A DNA stretch of 64,000 nt from Corynebacterium gerontici (GTDB lineage: Bacteria > Actinomycetota > Actinomycetes > Mycobacteriales > Mycobacteriaceae), in NCBI RefSeq assembly GCF_003813985.1, contig NZ_CP033897.1, forward strand, positions 434,001-498,000, written 5' to 3'. A program made the translations under genes and the position numbers. Below, in pieces: positions 30,665 to 39,226 of this stretch. The stretch's first letter is position 1. The number at the start of each line of letters is the position of its first letter. The notes under the pieces are model-generated. The model searched no databases. It was given only the letters and a program-made list of their open reading frames with translations, and was not told the origin of the DNA.

Positions 30665-31801
30665 ATGTTCGCCTACCCAGCTTTTCGACGCTCCCGCTCC
30701 CGCATGCTCGGCGGTGTAGCTGGAGGGCTCGCGGAACATCTTGGGATGCCCCCACTGGCCGCGAGGGCATTATTCGCAGTGCTCTGCTTTGCTGGTGGTG
30801 TTGGCTTGGCACTGTATCTTGCATTATGGATTCTCTCGCCACTGCGCAGCGTTGCCGAGCATGAACAGCGGCAGGAGGCGAACGTCCCCGCCTGGCACTG
30901 GCTACTGGTAGCACTTGCGATTCTGGGGTGCACGTTCGGCGCCGGGATTGGAATCGGCCTCGAACTCACCATTTCGCTGGCGGTGATCTTGGTTGGTGGC
31001 GTGGTGGTATGGGCAGCGTTGACCACCAACCACTCGCAACGTAGAAAGTTGCTGAGCGCAGCGGGTGTCGCGCTGGTGCTGCTCGGTGTGCTCAGCAGCA
31101 CCCAGCTTTGGCAAGGTCCTTATTTACTCGCTGCCGTCACATCGGTGCTGTTTACGCTGCTCGGGGCGGGGGTACTCGCGCTGCCTGTGGCCCGGGGATT
31201 TTTAGACAAGTTGGCATCAGAGCGAGAAGCCAAGGCGGTCGAGGAACAGCGCGTGCGCATTGCCCAACAGCTTCACGACTCGGTACTTCAAACCCTTGCA
31301 TTGATTCAAAAGCGTTCCACCGAGGCCGAAATTCAACGACTTGCCAGGCGCCAGGAACGAGAGCTGCGGCAATGGCTCTTTGCTCCCCGCGAAGACGCCT
31401 CCATTTTTGCCGCAATTGAGCAAGCATGTGCCAATGTCGAAGACGACTTCGGCATCAGCATCACCCCTGTCGTAGTAGGTGAGGACGCCCAAATGACCTC
31501 TAACGCCGCTGAAGCTGTCGCCGCCGCACGCGAAGCCATGGTGAACGCCGCCAAACACTCCGGCGAACAGCGTTGTGATGTCTACGCAGAGCTGAGCTTC
31601 GGAGAGCTTCACATTTTTGTGCGCGATCGGGGAGCGGGATTTGATCTCAACACTATTGACCCGAGCAGACAAGGCATCAAAGGGTCCATTCAGTCTCGAG
31701 TCCACAATGTCGGCGGACAGGTCACCATTCGTTCGGATGAAGGTACTGAAGTGGCGATCCGAGTGCCCATGTATGAGGCGAATCAGGAAGTTGCACAATG
31801 A
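30665..31801 (+). CDS. esrS: PspC-domain sensor histidine kinase EsrS
   Basis: EsrS senses envelope stress and phosphorylates EsrR. It has an N-terminal PspC domain (about 5-60: MLGGVAGGLAEHLGMP), three to four further transmembrane helices to about residue 175, a HisKA_3 dimerisation segment with the phospho-acceptor His204 in QLHDSVLQTLALIQ, and an ATPase domain (NAAKHSG, DRGAGFD). The ATG at 30665 is the best start, though GGAGGAG lies 15 bases upstream; an ATG at 30629 is an alternative. A copy of the dispersed word is at 30679-30690, in the fourth to ninth codons. The 3' end overlaps esrR by four bases. Confidence 0.88.
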   Translation: MFAYPAFRRSRSRMLGGVAGGLAEHLGMPPLAARALFAVLCFAGGVGLALYLALWILSPLRSVAEHEQRQEANVPAWHWLLVALAILGCTFGAGIGIGLELTISLAVILVGGVVVWAALTTNHSQRRKLLSAAGVALVLLGVLSSTQLWQGPYLLAAVTSVLFTLLGAGVLALPVARGFLDKLASEREAKAVEEQRVRIAQQLHDSVLQTLALIQKRSTEAEIQRLARRQERELRQWLFAPREDASIFAAIEQACANVEDDFGISITPVVVGEDAQMTSNAAEAVAAAREAMVNAAKHSGEQRCDVYAELSFGELHIFVRDRGAGFDLNTIDPSRQGIKGSIQSRVHNVGGQVTIRSDEGTEVAIRVPMYEANQEVAQ

Positions 31802-32511
31802 ACAACACAACAGTCTTTTTGGTAGATGACCACCAGGTGTTCCGCGCCGGCGTGCGGGCAGAAATCGGCTCCGCGTTTTCGATCGTGGGCGAAGCTGGCA
31901 CCGTGGATGAAGCGATCGAGGGAATCCTTCGCAGTGGCGCTGATGTGGTGCTGCTTGACGTGCACATGCCGGAAGGCGGGGGAGTGAAGGTGCTCCGGGA
32001 GGTATTTGCACAGGAACGCGATGATGTACCGAAATTTTTGGCGCTCAGCGTCTCCGACGCCGCAGAAGATGTGATTGAGGTGATCCGCGCCGGTGCCAGG
32101 GGTTACGTCACCAAGACCATCAGCGGTGAAGAACTGATTCAGGCAATCAAGCGGGTGCGCGAAGGCGATGCGGTATTTTCGCCACGCCTAGCTGGTTTTG
32201 TGCTGGATGCTTTCGCCCAGCCTGATCCCTTAGGCAAAGGAGTCGTCGATGCGCCGGAGCGTGATGCCGCGGTTGAACGCGGTGATGCGTCAGCGGATGC
32301 GGCCGGGGACCCCGTTGCAGATGCTCTCACTCGAAGAGAATTGGAGGTGCTCCGCTTGCTCGCCCGTGGCTATACCTACAAAGAAATTGCAGGTGAACTC
32401 TTCATCTCTGTGAAAACGGTAGAAACACATGCTTCGAACATTCTGAGAAAAACTCAACAGTCGAATCGTCATGCGCTCACACGTTGGGCCCAAGCGCGCA
32501 AACTGGATTAA
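31798..32511 (+). CDS. esrR: NarL/LuxR-type response regulator EsrR
   Basis: A 237-residue response regulator. The receiver domain (1-120) has the phospho-acceptor Asp54 in LLDVHMPEGGG and the switch Lys in VTKTISGEE. A linker of about 35 acidic and alanine-rich residues follows. The LuxR HTH (about 170-230: LTRRELEVLRLLARGYTYKEIA) comes next. In C. glutamicum the orthologue controls envelope-stress genes and its own system. It is translationally coupled to esrS by a four-base overlap. Confidence 0.9.
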   Translation: MNNTTVFLVDDHQVFRAGVRAEIGSAFSIVGEAGTVDEAIEGILRSGADVVLLDVHMPEGGGVKVLREVFAQERDDVPKFLALSVSDAAEDVIEVIRAGARGYVTKTISGEELIQAIKRVREGDAVFSPRLAGFVLDAFAQPDPLGKGVVDAPERDAAVERGDASADAAGDPVADALTRRELEVLRLLARGYTYKEIAGELFISVKTVETHASNILRKTQQSNRHALTRWAQARKLD

Positions 32512-32552
32512 CGAGGTTCCAAAGCAGCTAGCCTGGCTTGCGCAAAAGGCAA

Positions 32553-32579
32553 AGCCCGCCCTAGATCCGGGGGCGGGCT
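32553..32579 (-). terminator. Hairpin between esrR and the DUF5692 gene
   Basis: AGCCCGCCC / GGGCGGGCT. On the minus strand it is followed by TTTGCCTTTT, so it best serves the minus-strand gene; the two genes converge here. Confidence 0.7.
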
Positions 32580-32614
32580 GGGTTACCTTCGGGGTTTTTA
32601 GTGCTTGCCCGTGG

Positions 32615-33595
32615 CTAGCGGACGTTCGCGGTGCCGCGAAGAGTTTCTTGAGCCTCGGGTGAAGTACCGGAGACAACATGGGCCTGGTGTACTTCGTGGT
32701 AGTACGCGGTGTCGTCGTAAAGCTCATCGCGCAGCGGGTTGAGGTGACGGCGACGGATGGTGCGGATCTGCCACACGGCGACGGCGACATTGGCGAGCAG
32801 GGCGATGAAGGAGACGATGAAGAGGGCTTCTGGGCGGTGTGATGCTTCGACGGCGAAGCGAGAGTCCGTGACGAATCCGGGCACAGCCATGGTGAACATC
32901 ATCCACAGTGCAAGGGTGTTTGCGCGGTGTTGCAGCCAGGCTCCCTTGCAGATGAAGAATGCTGGGATGGTGCAGGAGATGAGCAGCGCGGCACCGGCGT
33001 AGAAGGAGTGGTCGCCAACGCAGTTGTACACGTAGGCAAAGTTCCACAGGTCATAGGCGATGATCCAGAACCACATCATGTCCGGCCAGATCATGTCTTG
33101 GCTGGGCTTGCGCGAGATCATGATGCCCGCCCAGCCGCAGATCGTGAGCAGATTCAGCAGGCCTGCAATGCCGTTCATCCAGTTCCAGGATCCCGACACC
33201 ATGTACACACCATCGACAACGCCATCGGCATGCATAGCGCCCACCTGGAAATCGCGGATGCAGGCTTCAAGAATGTTCATGGCCAAGATAGCGGCAGGGA
33301 AGACCAGTGCCCAGCGCATATCGCGAATTTTCTTGTGGTAGCGCAGCAGCATGAAGCCGAGGACACCAGCGAGAGCCGAATAGACCTTCACCCAGTGGAA
33401 CCATGTACCGGTGGAGGAGCCCGCTCCCGCCGTATGGGGCCAGACAAAGACGGTGAGGATGATGGGCAGGGCAATGTAGAAGGCCCAGGCTGCGGCGCGG
33501 TAGCGTCGGGTGAGCTCGTTGAGGCCAATGAGGGCGCCAAGCACCACAAACCATGCGGCCCAGGCGTACCAGGGGATCGAATCGAAGAGGAACAT
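32615..33595 (-). CDS. DUF5692 family multi-pass membrane protein
   Basis: A 326-residue protein with about eight hydrophobic helices and a polar C-terminal tail of about 45 residues. It is rich in Trp and Tyr in the membrane region (for example WPDMMWFWIIAYDLWNFAY), as in the DUF5692 family, whose function is unknown. A TetR-type regulator is divergently encoded, which suggests inducible expression. The start ATG at 33595 is preceded by AGAAGGAC. Confidence 0.8.
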   Translation of the reverse strand: MFLFDSIPWYAWAAWFVVLGALIGLNELTRRYRAAAWAFYIALPIILTVFVWPHTAGAGSSTGTWFHWVKVYSALAGVLGFMLLRYHKKIRDMRWALVFPAAILAMNILEACIRDFQVGAMHADGVVDGVYMVSGSWNWMNGIAGLLNLLTICGWAGIMISRKPSQDMIWPDMMWFWIIAYDLWNFAYVYNCVGDHSFYAGAALLISCTIPAFFICKGAWLQHRANTLALWMMFTMAVPGFVTDSRFAVEASHRPEALFIVSFIALLANVAVAVWQIRTIRRRHLNPLRDELYDDTAYYHEVHQAHVVSGTSPEAQETLRGTANVR

Positions 33596-33618
33596 GTCCT
33601 TCTCCTTCGCTCTTGGGA

Positions 33619-33630
33619 AGCTTTTCGACG
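33619..33630 (+). repeat. Dispersed 12-mer AGCTTTTCGACG
   Basis: It lies in the divergent intergenic region, 24 bases upstream of the DUF5692 start. Confidence 0.8.
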
Positions 33631-33740
33631 CTCAACGTCTCACATTCCAAGCGTTTGCCGTCGTTGCAGCTCCACGTCGTGTCGACGCTGTTCAGCGCCG
33701 TTGTTCTTATACTTCCGAGCCTATTGTTGCCCGCTGGTGT

Positions 33741-33774
33741 TGTCTCTAGACAGCTTGAGCAAAGTGTCTAGTAT
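33741..33774 (+). promoter_or_regulatory. TetR-type operator and -10 region
   Basis: TGTCTCTAGACA (33741-33752) is a perfect inverted repeat. A further TGTCTA half-site is at 33765-33770 and overlaps a -10-like TAGTAT (33769-33774). This is a likely site of autoregulation by the TetR protein encoded just downstream. Confidence 0.5.
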
Positions 33775-33811
33775 TGCGCGCTGCGCTGCGGAGTCTGGCT
33801 ACAGTAAAGAC

Positions 33812-34414
33812 ATGGGCGCGCACGAAGCAACGGACGCACAGTTGGCGATAGCTCGCGCGCTCAAGCTGCTGCTGAAGGAAAAACCCTTGCGGAGAGTCAC
33901 CGTGGCGCAACTGTGCCGAGTAGCGGTGATTAATCGCCAGACGTTTTACTACCACTTCAACGACATCGTGGACGCCGCGGCATGGGTGTTCGCCCGCGAA
34001 GTGGCAGATCATATTTTGCAGCACGCCAGCTATGAACAGTGGGCTGATGGGCTCGAACAGCTCATGGTTTATATGCACGACAATGCTGAGCAAGCCCGGG
34101 CCGTCATTGATTCTTTGCCTTGGTCGCGAACCGAACGCTTTTTTCACGCCACGCTGCGGCAGATGATGACAGCAGTGGTCGATGAATTACTCACCCTTTC
34201 ACCAGAGCTGCAGGTGCAGCCCGCTGATCGCGACTTCGTTATCCAGCACTACACCGTTGCCGTTTGGGGCCATATCGCACACTGGCTTGCAGGCGGAATG
34301 CAACAAGATCCACATGGACTAGTGCGACGCATCCACTTTGCTATGCAGGGCCACGTGCATGAGTCTTTGGAGCGCTTCCACACGCACCCCGGCGGTCTGG
34401 GGCTGCCTCGCTGA
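33812..34414 (+). CDS. TetR family transcriptional regulator
   Basis: A 200-residue TetR/AcrR-type repressor. The N-terminal HTH (about 10-57) contains RRVTVAQLCRVAVINRQTFYYHF; the TFYYHF recognition helix is typical. The C-terminal ligand domain is not assignable. The ATG at 33812 starts the conserved domain; upstream codons in the same frame are antisense to the DUF5692 gene. It is divergent from that gene and probably regulates it. Confidence 0.88.
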   Translation: MGAHEATDAQLAIARALKLLLKEKPLRRVTVAQLCRVAVINRQTFYYHFNDIVDAAAWVFAREVADHILQHASYEQWADGLEQLMVYMHDNAEQARAVIDSLPWSRTERFFHATLRQMMTAVVDELLTLSPELQVQPADRDFVIQHYTVAVWGHIAHWLAGGMQQDPHGLVRRIHFAMQGHVHESLERFHTHPGGLGLPR

Positions 34415-34515
34415 ACTGGGGTTTGGTGTAGGCATCGTTTTACGAAAAACCGAGCGCTAATCCTAAGAGGATTCTCAAATCTGGTGTTTTCTTTACGTGC
34501 AGCGCTTCTCTCTAT

Positions 34516-35688
34516 TCAGCGTCTTTCGCCGTTTGCAGCTGGCTGCTCCGCTGTCACTGCCGCGTCGGGGTGGTTATCCTGGCGAAACTCGGCGGCTTTC
34601 TTGCGCAACCGGGCGTCAATGTGATTGTTGCCTTCCGCGCCTTTGGAGCACCGTGGCGGTGCCAGGATGAGGGCTTCGGAATGCAGTCCGGCTTGCAGCT
34701 CGCGCACGCGGGTGATTTCAGCATCCAATTTGAGCCCCAGCAGCAAGATGGTGTTGGAAATGAGTAGGCCAAAGAACCCGCCGATCAGGCCTCCCAGTGC
34801 CCCGTACATGCCGATGTGAAGGAAGTTATTCACATATACCCGCACCCCGAGACCAACGAGGCTCACTGCGATGAGCGCGAAGGTGGATCCAACCGTGAGC
34901 CAGCGCATTTTCCCGTATTGCACATTCGGTGCGATGGTGTAGAGCAGGGCAATGAGGGCGATGGAGAGCCCAAAGATCACCGGCCAGCGCACGTATTTCC
35001 ATACTGGCAGGAAGGTTCCTAGGAAGAAGTCGCTGAGCCTGTTCAGGTGGAGGGGTTGCGCGATGCTGTTCAAAATCGGTGTGAGGAATTCTGCCTGGAG
35101 GAAAAATGCAATCAAAATGAGTGCGAGTCCCGCCACGATGGCGATGGTCAGTCCCCACATAATCGTCCACGTGCGCAAGATTCCGCGGCCTTCGTGGCGT
35201 CCGTAGAGTGCATTGGCGCTGCGGGAAAAGGCGCGCACATATGCCGAGGATGAAAAGAGCGCAATGGCCACCGAGATGACCAAGGTAATCACTGATTGTT
35301 GTGTGTTGCCCAGCAAAATGTCGATGACCTTACGGGCTTCTTCGGCATAATTTTCGGGAATGTTCTGGTTGATGAAGTCCTCGCTGAGCTCGCGCACTTT
35401 ATTGCTGTTTTGCGCCAGCAGGAGCGTGGCGATGGAATAGAACGCCAGCAGGGTGGGGATGCCGGTGAATAGGGTGTAGAAGCTCAACAGCGCGCCGCGA
35501 TCCATCAAGCTGCGGTTGAAAATTTCCACGAAGAGCCTGCGGCCGATGAGCCTCCACGAGCGCAGCGGGATCCAGCGATGTGGGCGCGTGACTTCGCGGT
35601 GGTAACGCTCGGCGTCGAGGGTGCTCACACTTGCGCTGCCGTCGAGTGGCACGACAAAGGGGGTGGGATTAGAGGAAGATTTTGACAT
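34516..35688 (-). CDS. YihY/BrkB family inner-membrane protein
   Basis: A 390-residue protein. A cytoplasmic N-terminal stretch of about 50 residues is followed by six transmembrane helices (about 60-340) and a polar tail. The family hallmarks DRGALLSFYTLFTGIPTLLAFYS and SNTILLLGLKLDAEITR are present. YihY/BrkB proteins were once called ribonuclease BN; their function is uncertain. I chose the ATG at 35688; no good ribosome binding site precedes it, so the start is uncertain. It lies 34 bases downstream of a small membrane protein gene. Confidence 0.85.
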   Translation of the reverse strand: MSKSSSNPTPFVVPLDGSASVSTLDAERYHREVTRPHRWIPLRSWRLIGRRLFVEIFNRSLMDRGALLSFYTLFTGIPTLLAFYSIATLLLAQNSNKVRELSEDFINQNIPENYAEEARKVIDILLGNTQQSVITLVISVAIALFSSSAYVRAFSRSANALYGRHEGRGILRTWTIMWGLTIAIVAGLALILIAFFLQAEFLTPILNSIAQPLHLNRLSDFFLGTFLPVWKYVRWPVIFGLSIALIALLYTIAPNVQYGKMRWLTVGSTFALIAVSLVGLGVRVYVNNFLHIGMYGALGGLIGGFFGLLISNTILLLGLKLDAEITRVRELQAGLHSEALILAPPRCSKGAEGNNHIDARLRKKAAEFRQDNHPDAAVTAEQPAANGERR

Positions 35689-35722
35689 CGAGGGGGTGTG
35701 CAATCCTTCAAGGCGAACTGTG

Positions 35723-36151
35723 TTAGGGCTTTTGCTTTTCGGCGAATGCCAGTGCACGAGTGCCGTCAACGTGGGGAAATACCAGGTACATCCACCCGAA
35801 AATGACTAAACCGCATCCGATGCTGCCGATGATCGGCAGCGGCGCCAAGATGGGGGCGAGCATGAGCGCTAACCACACCATGAAAAGCGGCAGGATCTGA
35901 GTAAATTTTGGGGTGTAGTGCAGGTTGCGGGCCTCGAGGAAGGCGCGAATCTCTCGTCGATAGGGGTGCGAGAAGATCAGCATGATGCCGACGCCCACGA
36001 AGATCACCATGGCAATGACTTGCACGCCGCGTGGCAGACCTGTGGTGAGCATGGCGACGCCTGTGCCAATAAGCGCGGAGCTGCCAAATCGCACCACGGG
36101 TGGCGTGGGGATTGGGGTGGTATGTGAGCGCATATTGGTGTAGCTGTTCAT
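35723..36151 (-). CDS. Small membrane protein, function unknown
   Basis: A 142-residue protein with four predicted transmembrane helices in two pairs (about 25-40, 44-62, 88-107 and 110-128) and a charged cytoplasmic loop HPYRREIRAFLEARNL between them. I do not recognise the family. The start ATG at 36151 is chosen because the hydrophobic part begins soon after it. It is co-directional with the BrkB-like gene and probably in one operon. Confidence 0.65.
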   Translation of the reverse strand: MNSYTNMRSHTTPIPTPPVVRFGSSALIGTGVAMLTTGLPRGVQVIAMVIFVGVGIMLIFSHPYRREIRAFLEARNLHYTPKFTQILPLFMVWLALMLAPILAPLPIIGSIGCGLVIFGWMYLVFPHVDGTRALAFAEKQKP

Positions 36152-36214
36152 GGCTTCAAACGCTAGCACTTGGGGTAGAAGTTTCGGTGTGCCCCAGCAT
36201 CTTGAGTGCGTTTG

Positions 36215-36230
36215 ACGCACATTTGTTCGG
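36215..36230 (+). promoter_or_regulatory. LexA-like (SOS) box upstream of imuA'
   Basis: ACGCAC-N4-GTTCGG matches the actinobacterial SOS box TCGAAC-N4-GTTCGA at 9 of 12 fixed positions, 18 bases before the proposed start of imuA'. Confidence 0.45.
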
Positions 36231-36247
36231 CTGTTTAGCATGGACGC

Positions 36248-36982
36248 ATGGTGCAAACGGGCGTTCGAAAAATGGTGGGCTCTGTGGGGTTGAATAACCT
36301 CTCTGAGCTGAGCCGCCATGAACGCATCGCGCTGTTGCGCAGCAAAGTAGAGGCGATGACCAACGCTGCTCCTGCGCGCACACAGTCCCTGCAGCCGGAG
36401 CAGGAGGCGCTAGCGTCACCGCAGGTTTTCGCGGTACCAGGCCCACTTGCGCAGGTGTTGCCCGACGGTGGCTTGGCGGCGCGCTGCGTCACCCACTGTA
36501 GCGCTACCCCCTCTTTGATTGTGGAAATGATCGCGCACCTGAGCTCCCAAGAACATTTCGTGGCGGTGGTGGGCTGGCCGGAGCTGAACTTAGCGGGAGT
36601 AGCGGATGCCGGCGGCGATTATTCCCGCATCGTCGTCGTGCCAGATCCGGGCGAGGACCCTTTATCCACTGTGGCGGTGCTGCTGGAAGGCATCCACGTG
36701 GTGATCTTCCGCGGGCCATCCATCACTTTGTCGCCCGTGCGTGCGCGTCCTTTATTGGCGCGCCTGCGTTCCGGTGTGGGCGCACTGGTGTTGGTGGACA
36801 CCCAGGTGGTTTCACCGCGCGCGAGTGTTCATGCCGAGGTGCGTGGTTTCCGCGGCATTGGTGAGGGCCAGGGGCGTATCCAGGCAGTGGATTTGGAATT
36901 GCGTGGGGAGGCAAAAGCCTTTCGTGCCCGCGCCACGATGAGCATTGGTAAGCCTCGAGCTCTCCACGCGGTGCCGCAATGA
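36248..36982 (+). CDS. imuA': ImuA'-like SOS mutagenesis protein
   Basis: A 244-residue protein with the distant RecA-like character of ImuA' (a beta-alpha core with EHFVAVVGWPELNL and GALVLVDTQVVSPR, but no Walker A). ImuA' is an accessory factor that helps recruit ImuB and DnaE2 at DNA lesions. It overlaps imuB by four bases, the usual arrangement. The start is uncertain: ATG 36248, ATG 36272 and a TTG further in are possible, none with a strong ribosome binding site. Confidence 0.8.
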   Translation: MVQTGVRKMVGSVGLNNLSELSRHERIALLRSKVEAMTNAAPARTQSLQPEQEALASPQVFAVPGPLAQVLPDGGLAARCVTHCSATPSLIVEMIAHLSSQEHFVAVVGWPELNLAGVADAGGDYSRIVVVPDPGEDPLSTVAVLLEGIHVVIFRGPSITLSPVRARPLLARLRSGVGALVLVDTQVVSPRASVHAEVRGFRGIGEGQGRIQAVDLELRGEAKAFRARATMSIGKPRALHAVPQ

Positions 36983-38472
36983 GAACGCTGGCCTTGTGGT
37001 TTCCGGATTGGCCGGTGCAGGCCGCCATCATGCAAGGTTTGGCACAGCCTCGCACGCCCGTCATGCTGGCCGCGCATCATCGAATCACGGTGTGTAATGG
37101 TGCTGCGCGTGCCCAGGGGGTGCGCCGTGGCATGCGCGCGCGTGAGGCGCAAGCGATCTCAAGCGCCACGCTGCTTGACGCAGAGGAAACTCGCGATGCG
37201 GCGGTGTTCTCAGGCATTGCCGATGCGCTTGACCAGGTGGCGTCCAGCATCGAAATTCTCCGTCCCGGCCTTGCCTTGGTCAACGCCGAGACTGCCGGGC
37301 GCTATCACGGTGGTGAGGCGATTGCCGCAGAGAAGCTTATCGACGCCTCAGCGCAAGAAGGCATGGACAGCTTCATTGGCATAGCCGATGAGATTCCCAC
37401 CGCGGTGATTGCCGCGCGCACACAAGCTATTGTTCCGGCGGGCGGCTCCCGGGAATTCCTCGCCGCCCAGCCCACCATGAGCCTGCTGGAGCCTGCGCTT
37501 GGGTGTGAGGAGGAAGTAGTGCGCACGCTCTTTCAATTGGGTCTGCGCACACTGGGCGATGTTGCAGATTTAGGTGTGCGGGTGATGATCACCCGCTTTG
37601 GTGCGGCGGGGCAGCGCTGCTTCGACATCGCCGCGGCCAGGGATGAGCGGGGTGTCGCGGCACGTGAGGAACGCAGCGACCTGCAGGTGAGCCTCATACC
37701 GGAGGAGCCCGCCACTCGAGTGCATGAGGCGGCGTTTTTGGGCCGTGCACTCGCCGCGCAATTGCACGATCGGCTCCAAGCGCAAGGCTTAGTGTGTCAT
37801 CGCCTCAGCATCCGCGCTTACTTTGGGGAGGTGCTGTGCCAAAGGACGTGGCGTTCCAAAGAGGCACTGAGTGAACAAGCGGTGGCGGAGCGGATTCGCT
37901 GGCAGCTCGATGGTTGGTTGAGCAAACACCACGGTGATGGTGTGGGCATTACTGAGTTGGTGCTGGATCCCGTGGAATGCTCACGCCCGGATCACTATGC
38001 GCTATGGGGTGCAGGCACTGATCAGGCGGCGCGACGAGCTATCACGCGGGTGCAGTCCACCTTGGGCACCGACGCTGTACTACAACCTCATAGCGCCGGT
38101 GGCAGGGGAGCGGCGGATCGCGTGCACATGGTGCCCTTCGGGGAGGCTCATGTGGTGCAAAGGGCATTCCGGGGTGCATTGCCTGCCCCATTGCCTGCTG
38201 CCTTGGCGCATCCCTCAGCGCGGGCGCATCTTGTAGACGCAAACGGGAAGCCTGTGAGCCTGGTAGAGGCAGAGCTCAGTGCCCCACCTGCTGGTTTTCA
38301 GTGGGGGAGTAAAAGGTTTCGCGTTACCGGCTGGGCAGGGCCGTGGCCAGTGGATGATCAGTGGTGGAAGGGAGAAGGTACCTGCGCGAGATTACAGATC
38401 GTTGCAGAAGGCCCACACGCGTGGTTGCTGGTGTGGGCCGGGCAGTGGAGGGTAGAGGCGAGTTACACCTGA
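36979..38472 (+). CDS. imuB: Y-family polymerase homologue ImuB (catalytically inactive)
   Basis: A 497-residue Y-family DNA polymerase fold in which the acidic metal ligands are absent. The N-terminal strand reads LALWFPDWP and the region of the usual SxDE motif reads SIEILRPG. This is expected of ImuB, which serves as the hub of the mutasome, linking ImuA', DnaE2 and the beta clamp. Little-finger and C-terminal regions are present. A one-mismatch copy of the dispersed word (AGCTTATCGACG) is in the gene. The 3' end overlaps the convergent lipoprotein gene by ten bases. Confidence 0.9.
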   Translation: MRTLALWFPDWPVQAAIMQGLAQPRTPVMLAAHHRITVCNGAARAQGVRRGMRAREAQAISSATLLDAEETRDAAVFSGIADALDQVASSIEILRPGLALVNAETAGRYHGGEAIAAEKLIDASAQEGMDSFIGIADEIPTAVIAARTQAIVPAGGSREFLAAQPTMSLLEPALGCEEEVVRTLFQLGLRTLGDVADLGVRVMITRFGAAGQRCFDIAAARDERGVAAREERSDLQVSLIPEEPATRVHEAAFLGRALAAQLHDRLQAQGLVCHRLSIRAYFGEVLCQRTWRSKEALSEQAVAERIRWQLDGWLSKHHGDGVGITELVLDPVECSRPDHYALWGAGTDQAARRAITRVQSTLGTDAVLQPHSAGGRGAADRVHMVPFGEAHVVQRAFRGALPAPLPAALAHPSARAHLVDANGKPVSLVEAELSAPPAGFQWGSKRFRVTGWAGPWPVDDQWWKGEGTCARLQIVAEGPHAWLLVWAGQWRVEASYT

Positions 38473-39110
38473 TCTAGAATGTCCACCACGATGCGCGTGG
38501 GGTTCTGCAGCACCTGCACGGAGTAGGGGTGGCGGGCATCGAGTCCGGCGACGAACATTTGGGTGCCCTCGAAAATGCCGTGCTCGCCGATGTTGGTGAT
38601 ATTGCCAGCGCCATCAATGTGGCTAAGGTCTGGCTCCTCAATGGCGGTTTCAAAAGGATAAGCAACGCCGTGGATATTCAGCACCAACGCCACTTTGCCG
38701 TCGTAGTCCAAAGGCCGACCGGAGCCCATCTGGGCTGGAGTTTCGGTGTAATCCATAAACCAGCCGGGGTCGGTGGAACCTTCGATGTCAAAGACGATGC
38801 GATCAAATCCATCGTGATGACCAACGCGCACGCCAGTCACTACGGCACCAACCTCGCCGGGGCGCTGGTCTTTGGCGGCCGTGGAGGCGTCGCCAAGCGG
38901 GGTAATGCCTGCCTCTTCTTTTTCTGCCTCTTGCACCATCTTCTGGCGATCGGCAGATTGCGAGGGTGCAACGGTGGCGGTAGAGGTGACCTTCTTTGTA
39001 GTGGTGGAAGTGTCAGAGCTCAACGGCGCTAACTTTGGATCGTCGCCATTGCAGGCGGCGAGGCCAATGGTCAGGCCGAGGACAGCAATAAGCGACGTCG
39101 TTTTTTTCAT
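38463..39110 (-). CDS. AMIN-like domain lipoprotein
   Basis: A 215-residue lipoprotein. The signal peptide is at 1-19 with lipobox GLAAC (Cys20). A Ser/Thr-rich linker (about 30-60) precedes an AMIN-like beta domain (about 85-215) with GFDRIVFDIEG and the terminal PTRIVVDIL. Such domains bind cell-wall or other envelope polymers. It is probably anchored to the outer face of the cytoplasmic membrane. The role is unknown. It is convergent with imuB. Confidence 0.85.
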   Translation of the reverse strand: MKKTTSLIAVLGLTIGLAACNGDDPKLAPLSSDTSTTTKKVTSTATVAPSQSADRQKMVQEAEKEEAGITPLGDASTAAKDQRPGEVGAVVTGVRVGHHDGFDRIVFDIEGSTDPGWFMDYTETPAQMGSGRPLDYDGKVALVLNIHGVAYPFETAIEEPDLSHIDGAGNITNIGEHGIFEGTQMFVAGLDARHPYSVQVLQNPTRIVVDILDQV

Positions 39111-39181
39111 AGTTCCAAGCTAGCCGAAAGTGACCAGAGTGTCAGGAGTTTCTGGTGAATCGTTATGCAATCGAAACTGCA

Positions 39182-39200
39182 CAAAATGAGGCTTACCTAA
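39182..39200 (-). promoter_or_regulatory. DtxR-like iron box upstream of the sucrase/ferredoxin-like gene
   Basis: On the minus strand TTAGGTAAGCCTCATTTTG matches the DtxR consensus TWAGGTWAGSCTWACCTWA at 15 of 19 positions; the first half is perfect. It lies about 30-45 bases before the start codon. Confidence 0.6.
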
Positions 39201-39226
39201 GCGGTGTTTAGGCTGAGGCGCTATGC

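Noticed and set aside
32927..33811. Upstream extension of the TetR frame
   Set aside because: It runs antisense through the DUF5692 gene. The TetR domain starts at ATG 33812.
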